Shown: positions 14,868-21,103 of the stretch, piece after piece
Numbering within the stretch: position 1 is the first letter of the stretch
Layout: every line of letters starts with the position of its first letter
DNA from: JBNJDJ01 sp051744845
GTDB lineage: Bacteria > Bacillota > Clostridia > Peptostreptococcales > Acidaminobacteraceae
Direction: 5' to 3'
DNA length: 21,103 bases
NCBI GenBank assembly: GCA_051744845.1
Contig: JBNJDJ010000031.1
Span: forward strand, 1 to 21,103
Program-made: the position numbers and the translations under genes
The notes under the pieces: generated by a model
The model's input: the letters and a program-made list of their open reading frames with translations, nothing else
Told to the model about the DNA's origin: nothing
Database searches by the model: none

Positions 14868-15689
14868 ATGGATAATATGTTAGAAAAAATTCAAGAAGCA
14901 AAAACATTTTTAGAAGAAAAATTAGATAAAAAACCTGAACTAGGACTTGTTTTAGGTTCAGGATTAGGAATATTAGCAGATGAAATAAAAAATCCTATAA
15001 AGATATCTTATGGAGACGTACCGCATTTTTTAACAAGTACTGTTGAAGGACATGCTGGACAATTTGTTATTGGTAATTTAAATGGTAAAGTTGTTATAGC
15101 TATGCAAGGTAGATTTCATTTTTATGAAGGCTATACAATGAAAGAAATAACTTTTCCAGTAAGACTTATGAATGCTATAGGTGTTAAAAAATTACTTTTA
15201 ACAAATGCTGCAGGTGGAGTTAATACAGGCTACAAACCAGGAGATTTAATGATTATTTCAGATCATATTAATAATTCATCTGATAATCCACTAATGGGTA
15301 AAAATTATGAAAAGTTAGGACCTAGATTTCCTGATGCATCAAATATATATGATAAAGATATTAGAAAAAATATAAAAGAAGTAGCAAATAAGTTGGATTT
15401 AAGAATCCAAGAAGGCGTATATATGTTTAATACAGGACCTGTATATGAAACACCAGCTGAAGTTAAGATGGCTAGAATTTTAGGTGCTGATGCAGTAGGT
15501 ATGTCAACAGTACCAGAAGCAATAGTTGCAGCTCATGCAGGTATGAAAGTTGCTGGAATATCTTGTATTACAAATATGGCGGCAGGTATTTTAGACCAAC
15601 CTTTAGATCATGATGAGGTTGTTGAAACTGCTGATAAGGTAAGAAGTGAGTTTATAAATTTAGTTAGTCAGTTGATAAAAATAATGTAA
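14868..15689 (+). CDS. punA: Purine nucleoside phosphorylase (trimeric, PNP-I type)
   Basis: This enzyme splits guanosine and inosine (and deoxy forms) with phosphate to base plus (deoxy)ribose 1-phosphate, the substrate for DeoB. The 273-residue product is the trimeric mammalian-like class. It has LGSGLGILADEI, the phosphate histidine in EGHAGQFVIG, MQGRFHFYEGY, LLTNAAGGVN, and the purine-binding YMFNTGPVYETPAEVKM. It also has GADAVGMSTVPEAIVAAHAG, and an Asn in CITNMAAGI that favours 6-oxopurines. Length is typical. The start at 14868 has AAGGAG upstream. The hexameric DeoD type is excluded by these motifs. pdp follows after 12 bases. Confidence 0.95.
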   Translation: MDNMLEKIQEAKTFLEEKLDKKPELGLVLGSGLGILADEIKNPIKISYGDVPHFLTSTVEGHAGQFVIGNLNGKVVIAMQGRFHFYEGYTMKEITFPVRLMNAIGVKKLLLTNAAGGVNTGYKPGDLMIISDHINNSSDNPLMGKNYEKLGPRFPDASNIYDKDIRKNIKEVANKLDLRIQEGVYMFNTGPVYETPAEVKMARILGADAVGMSTVPEAIVAAHAGMKVAGISCITNMAAGILDQPLDHDEVVETADKVRSEFINLVSQLIKIM

Positions 15690-15701
15690 TTAGGAGGAAA
15701 T

Positions 15702-17030
15702 ATGCGAATATATGACTTAATTGTAAAAAAGAGAGATGGATTAGAATTATCAACTGAAGAGATTGATTTTTTTATAAAAAAGTATACAAATGATGAAATT
15801 AAAGATTATCAAGCTTCAGCATTACTAATGGCAATATTTTTTCAAAAAATGAATATGAGAGAAACAGTAGATCTAACTAAAGCAATGATGCATTCTGGAG
15901 ATGTTGTAGACTTAAGTCCTATCAAAGGAATAAAAGTTGATAAACATTCAACTGGTGGAGTAGGAGACACGACTACTTTAGTTTTAGCTCCTTTGGTAGC
16001 TTCATGTGGTGTTCCAGTTGCAAAAATGTCAGGTAGAGGTTTAGGACATACTGGTGGGACTTTAGATAAATTAGAGTCTATAAAAGGTTTTGATATTAAC
16101 TTATCAACTAAAAAATTTATTGAAAATGTAAATACACATAAAATTGCAGTTGTTGGTCAAACTAAAAACATTGCTCCGGCTGATAAAAAGATGTATGCTC
16201 TTAGAGATGTCACTGGAACTGTAGATAATGTTTCATTAATTTCTTCTTCGATTATGTCTAAAAAATTAGCTGCTGGAGCTGATGCTATTGTACTTGATGT
16301 AAAAGTAGGCTCAGGTGCATTTATAAAAGATTATGAAGGCGCAAAGAAACTATCAAAAACAATGGTAAATATTGGTTCTAAAATGGGAAGAGATACTTAT
16401 GCTTTAATAACAAATATGGATCAGCCTTTAGGTTATGCAATAGGAAATAGTTTAGAAGTAAAAGAAGCAATCGAGACATTAAAAAATGAAGGTCCAAAAG
16501 ATTTAACTAATTTATGTATTAATCTAGGCGCTAAAATGCTTTTACTTGCAAAGAAAGTTAATGATTTTGAACAAGGTAAAAAAATGATAAAAGAAAAATT
16601 AGAAAATGGAGAAGCTTTAGAAAAATTTAAAGAATTTGTAAAAATACAAAAAGGGGATCCTGAAGTTATAAATTCAACTGAAAATTTACCTCGTGCAAAA
16701 AAGAAAGTAGTAATAAATTCAAGAAAAAAAGGATATATTAAAAAAATGATTGCTGATGAAATAGGAATATGTGCAATGATTTTAGGAGCTGGACGAGAAA
16801 ATAAAGATTCTAAAATAGATCTTTCAGCGGGTATTTTATTAAATAAAAAAGTTGGAGATTATGTAAACAAAGGTGAAAAATTGGCTACATTTTATACAAA
16901 TAAAGATAAATCGGATATTGAATCTGCTAAAAAAAGATTTTTAGAAAACATAAAATTTAGTAAAAAGGAACTTAAAAGTCAAAAGTTAATAAAAGCTATT
17001 GTTTCAACTGATTCAATTGATGAATTATAA
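15702..17030 (+). CDS. pdp: Pyrimidine-nucleoside phosphorylase
   Basis: This enzyme releases uracil or thymine from (deoxy)uridine and thymidine, giving (deoxy)ribose 1-phosphate, the partner activity to punA. The 442-residue protein has a helical N-terminal domain, the phosphate-binding KHSTGGVGDTT (81-91), KMSGRGLGHTGGTLDKLE (108-125), and the pyrimidine-binding MYALRDVTGTVD. The C-terminal alpha/beta lobe includes GAGRENKDSKIDLSAGI. In Firmicutes this class usually takes both uridine and thymidine (Pdp), whereas Escherichia coli DeoA is thymidine-specific; I call it Pdp on lineage and gene order. It starts 12 bases after punA behind TAGGAGG and ends the operon just before a strong terminator. 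The dacF/spoIIA genes that often come next in spore-formers are absent. Confidence 0.95.
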   Translation: MRIYDLIVKKRDGLELSTEEIDFFIKKYTNDEIKDYQASALLMAIFFQKMNMRETVDLTKAMMHSGDVVDLSPIKGIKVDKHSTGGVGDTTTLVLAPLVASCGVPVAKMSGRGLGHTGGTLDKLESIKGFDINLSTKKFIENVNTHKIAVVGQTKNIAPADKKMYALRDVTGTVDNVSLISSSIMSKKLAAGADAIVLDVKVGSGAFIKDYEGAKKLSKTMVNIGSKMGRDTYALITNMDQPLGYAIGNSLEVKEAIETLKNEGPKDLTNLCINLGAKMLLLAKKVNDFEQGKKMIKEKLENGEALEKFKEFVKIQKGDPEVINSTENLPRAKKKVVINSRKKGYIKKMIADEIGICAMILGAGRENKDSKIDLSAGILLNKKVGDYVNKGEKLATFYTNKDKSDIESAKKRFLENIKFSKKELKSQKLIKAIVSTDSIDEL

Positions 17031-17033
17031 AAT

Positions 17034-17066
17034 AAAAGGTTTTGTCTTAGAGGCAAGGCCTTTTTT
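17034..17066 (+). terminator. Rho-independent terminator after pdp
   Basis: Bases 17034-17046 (AAAAGGTTTTGTC) pair with 17052-17064, with a few G-T wobbles, around a TTAGA loop. They lead into a run of six T residues (17061-17066). It begins four bases after the pdp stop. Confidence 0.88.
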
Positions 17067-17140
17067 AAAGTTTATAAATATTTATGAAGTATAAATTAAG
17101 GAAAAATTTAATTTGTTAAATATTCAGAATATTCTAAATG

Positions 17141-17168
17141 TTGACAAAAATTGTATACGATGTATAAT
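17141..17168 (+). promoter_or_regulatory. Strong sigma-A promoter of the PPi-PEPCK gene, with palindromes
   Basis: A perfect TTGACA (17141-17146), a 16-base spacer and a perfect TATAAT (17163-17168) mark the start of an independent transcript, with about 48 bases of leader before ATG 17223. Two symmetric sequences overlap it. TATACGATGTATA (17154-17166, 5-base arms around GAT) lies across the spacer and -10, and AGAATATTCT (17126-17135) lies just upstream of the -35. Both are plausible operator sites, but no regulator can be named from sequence alone. The rest of 17067-17222 is AT-rich with no other feature seen. Confidence 0.82.
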
Positions 17169-17222
17169 TAAGATAATGTTAAATAAATTTAATAATATAT
17201 AAAAGATGAAAAGGAGAAGAAA

Positions 17223-20200
17223 ATGAATTACAAAAAGATGCTAGGAATAGATTATGGTGACTTAGATCCCTCAATATCCCCTACGGATCATAAGAAGTAT
17301 ATTAATCTAAAACTTGCGACATTAGGTTTGCCAATCTATGAAGATGGAGACAGTGATGAAGAGTCAAGTCAATATATGGTTAATCTTTTTAAACATATAA
17401 TTGAAGATTACAAAGAAAAGAAACGATTAATTGATGATAAAGAGATTCCTATTAACAAACGGGTAAATAATTTCTTTTCAAATTATTTTTCAGATCTAGA
17501 TGAGAAGCCAGAAGTAATAAAGAATCAGTTTGTACTTGACCATTATGGCCTAGCTAGAGAATTATCACTTCCCCCAAATGGTGATGAGTTTTCTAGTGAA
17601 TATACAAAGAGTTATCGAATAAAGCAAGGAATATTGAATAACCCTAAAAATGATCGTCGAACAACAAAAGGTTCTTTTCATCTTGTTGAAGGTGATTTAA
17701 AAGTACCTTTTGATAAAAAGGAAGTGCCAAAGATTACTTTTACAAAATTATATAAAGCAGCAGCTAATCCACCAGAAGATTTAAAAGTTTTACCTTATAC
17801 TGCTTTACAAGAAGAAAAAGCTAAGACTTTTGCGTCTTTATTAGTAAAACCAACGATTTCGCCAAAAGTTGATGGTGTAGTTGATAAAAAGTATATGGAA
17901 GTGCTTTTTTCAGTTCCAGGTAATTTGGTAACGAATTTAGATTTTGTTGAATCAGTTTTTGGAAATGCAGGTGATATTAGTTCTCACTTTAATGATTCCG
18001 GTTTAGATGTAGATCATTGGTCAGGACATACAGGATATATAATATTGGCACCACATTTAACTAAATTAAAAAAGAAAAATTTAGGTTTACCTCATTATGA
18101 TAATGCTACAGATCGTCAAAGACATGAAGGTATGTGTTATAAAGATGATGACGAATTATATAATGATGGTATACCTTTTAAATTAACTTGTCGAGATGAA
18201 AGTGGTGTAGTAATAACTTTAATTGCGGATAGTTATTTTGGATATTCTAAAAAAGAGATAAAAACTCAAATGAGTTATGCTGCAAATCTTTTTGGTATGG
18301 CTGAAGAAGAACATGCTGGTGGAACAATTGCTTTTGGTAGAATAAATGTTGGTGAGAGTTTTACATCAGAAGATGAATTAGATGATGAGAAATATACATT
18401 TAAAGAAGTAAAAGAAAAATTTAGTGATTTGATGGTTTTACATGAAGATAATTATGGAGTTGATAAAAAATACAGTAATATAATTTATCTACCTGAAAAT
18501 ATAGAAATAGATTTACACAAAACTAATATAAAATGGGAATATAAAGGAAAAGAACGCTCATTAAAGTTAATGCCAACTTACCATTATATTTTACCATCAG
18601 GAGACAAATTACACATGGAAAAACATCCTATTGCACCTGCGTGGAAATTAGTAAAAACGGATTCAGAAGGATTATTTTGTCATAAACCTTGTACTGTCTC
18701 AGGTGGAGGTAAATCAGAAATTTCTAAGTCACTTGAAAATTCAATTATATATGGGACTTATTATGTGCATGATATAGAAAGTGATTTAGACCAAGTGGAA
18801 AAAATATTAAACTATGACTATAGAAGAAGATGGAAAGCAACACCAAATCGTACAAGACCCTCAAGACCGATTTTATCTACGGAGAGAACTTTAGGCTCAG
18901 TAATAAAGTTATTAACGCCTTCATCAGCTTATACAGATAAATTTAATGAGTATTTAGAAAGTATACCAAATTATATTAAAGCCTTAGTGTTTATGGTAAA
19001 ACGATTTTATCTACCTGAATGGGGAGATAATTGGAGAAAGCATTTTACAGTAGACCAAATCAATGGTCAACCAGGAAATGAGTTGAATTATAATAATAGA
19101 AAAATTCGACCGAGTTATTTAAGAGTCGGATTTGATCAAGATGGTTCATGGAGAATCTTTAAATTAAGAATGGATTTTATGCCAGCAGAAAAATTACAAA
19201 TGGAAGATGATATTAGTGCTTCAGTTGTTCTTCCTAGTAGACAATTAGAGTACTTAGATAGCGATTATGATAATAAAAGTTTTAAATTTGCTGTAAACAG
19301 TGAATATAGGTTTTTCCAAAGACCAGATGAAGCGATTAATATTGGATATGATACTCAAGCAGAATATGATTTATCCCAAGACAACTTATTTGTAACAAAT
19401 TATGAGCCATTAGATAAAGATGATGTACAGGAAATTAGAGAAAATGTGATGGATTATATTTCATATACTGATCCAGTAAAAGAACATATTAATGAATTTT
19501 TAGAAGGCGATTCTAAGTATTGTATTGTTTCTTCAGAACCTAGAGTATTAGAAGATGATTCTATCAGTAAAAATCCAAGATATTTGGAAAACCGTGGAGA
19601 TTTCATTAATCCAATAAAACATTATATTGCAGATGTTGGTGTAAGATTAGCAAGGAAAGTACCTATGGATCAACCAATTTATTTACCAGTTAATTCAATA
19701 CTTGCTGGTAGAAGAAATAATCCACCATCAGAAGAAAATGGTCAAAAAATATTACCATTAAGTGTATATAATCCGATTCATTATCAAGAGTTGCCAGAAT
19801 TATTTATGGATTTCATGGCGAGTTTAAGTGGTAAGTCACCATCAACTACTGGTTCTGGTTCGGAAGGTGCTTTAACAAAGGGGCCTTTCAATATGTTATT
19901 ACCTGCATATGATTTAAATAATGCATTATTATCATATATTTTAACAGGTTATCCAGGTTATTCAACACCTGCAGGTCATATTGGTCCAGAAGGTAGAGTA
20001 GATCACGATATTTCTATGTTTATACCAGAAATGTGGTGTAAGCTAGATGAATACCAAAGAAAGCCTGAGTATTTAATCGAAAAAGGGGCTTTAGAAAAAA
20101 TAAAAGATTTTACTTATAAAGGTCAAAAAGTAAAAGCTAGTCGATTAGGTTATCGTATAACAACTAAATTTGCTTATCAATTTATGGGTAAAATTTTTGA

Positions 20201-20693
20201 TGAGCCTCAGACAGTTTTTGATGAAAAATTATTAAAGCCTGAAACACAAGATTTAGAAGCTTTTGTCGATGGAGTTAATAATATTGTTAGTGGTCACAAA
20301 AAAATAGCTAAATCTTATATTGATGATGGAACAGTAGATGAAGCAATATTACCATTAAAAGCATTAATCTATATAATGGCTGAGGGTTCATATGAAGGTA
20401 TGAAAGTTCATGATGAAGAATTTAGAAAACTTTTTGACTATGATTATGTAATTCAAAGTGATTGGTATAATCAAAGATTAAAGAACAAACAGATTATTGA
20501 TATTAAATTAATAAATAATAAGATAAAAAATCTTGAAGATTTTATAGCTAATTCTATTAATAAAGGCGTTTTAGAATCATATGGATACAGAGAAAAATTA
20601 GAAAAAGCGAAAGAAAAATTAGACTACTATAAATCTGATGAATATTTAGAATCATTAGTTGGTACTCTTGGTGCAGATGGTATTGCAATTTAA
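17223..20693 (+). CDS. PPi-dependent phosphoenolpyruvate carboxykinase (PPi-PEPCK)
   Basis: The 1156-residue protein matches the large PPi-type PEPCK described from Propionibacterium and Entamoeba (about 130 kDa). That enzyme interconverts PEP + CO2 + phosphate and oxaloacetate + pyrophosphate (EC 4.1.1.38), unlike the 530-620 residue ATP or GTP enzymes. Segments I recognise as characteristic include INLKLATLGLP (27-37), LARELSLPPNGDEF (110-123), NPKNDRRTTKGSFHLVEG (140-157), NLDFVESVFGNAGD (238-251), WSGHTGYIILAPH (266-278), HYDNATDRQRHEGMCY (291-306) and DSYFGYSKKEIKTQ (336-349). A kinase-loop-like CTVSGGGKSEISKS lies at 490-503, where other PEPCKs have the nucleotide/phosphate loop. The C-terminal 80 residues are a charged helical tail. 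A strong AAGGAG precedes ATG 17223. It is monocistronic, with its own promoter and terminator. Databases may call it hypothetical. Confidence 0.83.
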   Translation: MNYKKMLGIDYGDLDPSISPTDHKKYINLKLATLGLPIYEDGDSDEESSQYMVNLFKHIIEDYKEKKRLIDDKEIPINKRVNNFFSNYFSDLDEKPEVIKNQFVLDHYGLARELSLPPNGDEFSSEYTKSYRIKQGILNNPKNDRRTTKGSFHLVEGDLKVPFDKKEVPKITFTKLYKAAANPPEDLKVLPYTALQEEKAKTFASLLVKPTISPKVDGVVDKKYMEVLFSVPGNLVTNLDFVESVFGNAGDISSHFNDSGLDVDHWSGHTGYIILAPHLTKLKKKNLGLPHYDNATDRQRHEGMCYKDDDELYNDGIPFKLTCRDESGVVITLIADSYFGYSKKEIKTQMSYAANLFGMAEEEHAGGTIAFGRINVGESFTSEDELDDEKYTFKEVKEKFSDLMVLHEDNYGVDKKYSNIIYLPENIEIDLHKTNIKWEYKGKERSLKLMPTYHYILPSGDKLHMEKHPIAPAWKLVKTDSEGLFCHKPCTVSGGGKSEISKSLENSIIYGTYYVHDIESDLDQVEKILNYDYRRRWKATPNRTRPSRPILSTERTLGSVIKLLTPSSAYTDKFNEYLESIPNYIKALVFMVKRFYLPEWGDNWRKHFTVDQINGQPGNELNYNNRKIRPSYLRVGFDQDGSWRIFKLRMDFMPAEKLQMEDDISASVVLPSRQLEYLDSDYDNKSFKFAVNSEYRFFQRPDEAINIGYDTQAEYDLSQDNLFVTNYEPLDKDDVQEIRENVMDYISYTDPVKEHINEFLEGDSKYCIVSSEPRVLEDDSISKNPRYLENRGDFINPIKHYIADVGVRLARKVPMDQPIYLPVNSILAGRRNNPPSEENGQKILPLSVYNPIHYQELPELFMDFMASLSGKSPSTTGSGSEGALTKGPFNMLLPAYDLNNALLSYILTGYPGYSTPAGHIGPEGRVDHDISMFIPEMWCKLDEYQRKPEYLIEKGALEKIKDFTYKGQKVKASRLGYRITTKFAYQFMGKIFDEPQTVFDEKLLKPETQDLEAFVDGVNNIVSGHKKIAKSYIDDGTVDEAILPLKALIYIMAEGSYEGMKVHDEEFRKLFDYDYVIQSDWYNQRLKNKQIIDIKLINNKIKNLEDFIANSINKGVLESYGYREKLEKAKEKLDYYKSDEYLESLVGTLGADGIAI

Positions 20694-20696
20694 TTT

Positions 20697-20730
20697 AAAA
20701 AAGGTACTTCATTATGGAGTGCCTTTTTTT
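20697..20730 (+). terminator. Rho-independent terminator after PPi-PEPCK
   Basis: GGTACTTC (20703-20710) pairs with GGAGTGCC (20716-20723), including G-T pairs, around an ATTAT loop. The stem is extended by an A-run (20697-20702) facing a run of seven T residues (20724-20730). It begins three bases after the stop codon. Confidence 0.9.
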
Positions 20731-20861
20731 GTCATAGTGATTTATAAAAAAAGTTTATTTAATTAGAAATTATAAAAAAGATAAAATTTATTTAATTAGA
20801 TAGAGAAATATTTTAAGTTTAAAATACAGAAATTTGAGTTAGGAAAAAAGCTATTAGAAAT
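20731..20861. other. AT-rich intergenic stretch with a short direct repeat
   Basis: Apart from the terminator behind it, this stretch holds one visible structure: the 14-mer TTTATTTAATTAGA occurs at 20754-20767 and again at 20787-20800, 33 bases apart. In DNA this AT-rich the repeat may be chance. I see no convincing promoter or RNA structure here. Confidence 0.4.
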
Positions 20862-21038
20862 ATGAATCAAATTTTAACTTCAGTAATTGAATTTATTAAA
20901 CTGTTTTTTCAAAAACAGGATATTACGCGTATACACAATGATACTTATAAATACAAATGTATTTATAGTAAAGAAAAAACATTTATATATTATAAAACTT
21001 TTAACAGAATAAAAAGTACTTTAAAAAAATTAAAATAG
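20862..21038 (+). CDS. Possible 58-residue small basic protein
   Basis: An ATG at 20862 opens a frame of 58 codons ending at TAG 21036-21038. In DNA this rich in A and T, stop codons should be frequent, so 58 open codons deserve mention. The product begins with a hydrophobic-looking segment NQILTSVIEFIKLFF, continues with a polar Tyr/Lys-rich middle, and ends in KSTLKKLK, giving a strongly basic protein. I recognise no family. Against it, the only Shine-Dalgarno-like AGGA (20841-20844) is too far from the ATG, and no clear promoter is seen. It may be a remnant, a small regulator, or chance. Confidence 0.35.
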   Translation: MNQILTSVIEFIKLFFQKQDITRIHNDTYKYKCIYSKEKTFIYYKTFNRIKSTLKKLK

Positions 21039-21103
21039 TTTGCATATATTATATAATAATGTTAAAATTTATTATGTAGTTATAAGTAATTAAGAGGAGA
21101 AAG
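21039..21103 (+). promoter_or_regulatory. Upstream region and ribosome site of a gene beyond the window
   Basis: AGAGGAGA at 21093-21100 is a good Shine-Dalgarno sequence placed so that a start codon should fall just after the window ends. A TATAAT at 21052-21057 could be a -10, but no matching -35 lies 16-18 bases upstream, so the promoter is uncertain. Confidence 0.5.

Noticed and set aside
20754..20800. Direct 14-mer repeat as a CRISPR or iteron array
   Set aside because: Only two copies, low-complexity A/T sequence, and no associated genes.

Overview
This window looks like chromosomal DNA from a very AT-rich, anaerobic, low-G+C Gram-positive bacterium (Firmicutes/Bacillota, Clostridia-like; Halanaerobiales is a reasonable guess but not proven). 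The reasons are the gene order (aroK-aroQ-efp-asp23-nusB-xseA-xseB-ispA-dxs-argR-recN, then xerD-like-deoB-punA-pdp), the very strong AGGAGG-type ribosome sites, the A/T-ending codons, and an OLE-type RNA with its partner gene. One 60-base stretch counted by hand (2341-2400) is 20% G+C.

Layout. Positions 1-1899 hold the tail of an unidentified gene followed by pilD and pilM, the end of a type IV pilus cluster. Positions 1923-1980 form a long hairpin with a good sigma-A promoter inside it. From 2042 to about 12890 there is one long, tightly packed, apparently co-transcribed block. It contains a ComFB-family gene, two shikimate-pathway genes (aroK, aroQ), efp, an Asp23 gene, nusB, a TsaD-like paralogue, exonuclease VII (xseA, xseB), ispA, a structured non-coding RNA of about 476 nt that I call OLE RNA, oapA (the OLE-associated membrane protein), dxs, argR and recN. 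The block ends in a terminator. From 12954 to 17064 comes a second operon: a degenerate XerD-like recombinase gene, then deoB, punA and pdp for nucleoside salvage, ending in a strong terminator. From 17141 to 20730 a large stand-alone gene, with its own promoter and terminator, encodes a protein that I recognise as a PPi-dependent phosphoenolpyruvate carboxykinase. The last 370 bases hold a possible 58-residue small protein and the ribosome site of a gene beyond the window.

How it fits together. ispA and dxs are isoprenoid genes, and OLE RNA and oapA sit between them, as in other OLE-bearing Firmicutes. deoB, punA and pdp convert nucleosides to bases and pentose phosphates that feed glycolysis. 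PPi-PEPCK links the phosphoenolpyruvate/oxaloacetate node to pyrophosphate.

Most notable points: the OLE RNA/OapA pair in a compact form; the PPi-PEPCK; a protein in the xerD position that lacks the recombinase catalytic residues; and the absence of sporulation genes (spoIIIA, spoIVB, spo0A, spoIIM, and dacF/spoIIA) from every place they would normally occupy along this stretch, which suggests a non-sporulating lineage. I did not find phage genes, insertion sequences, CRISPR arrays, tRNAs or rRNAs.
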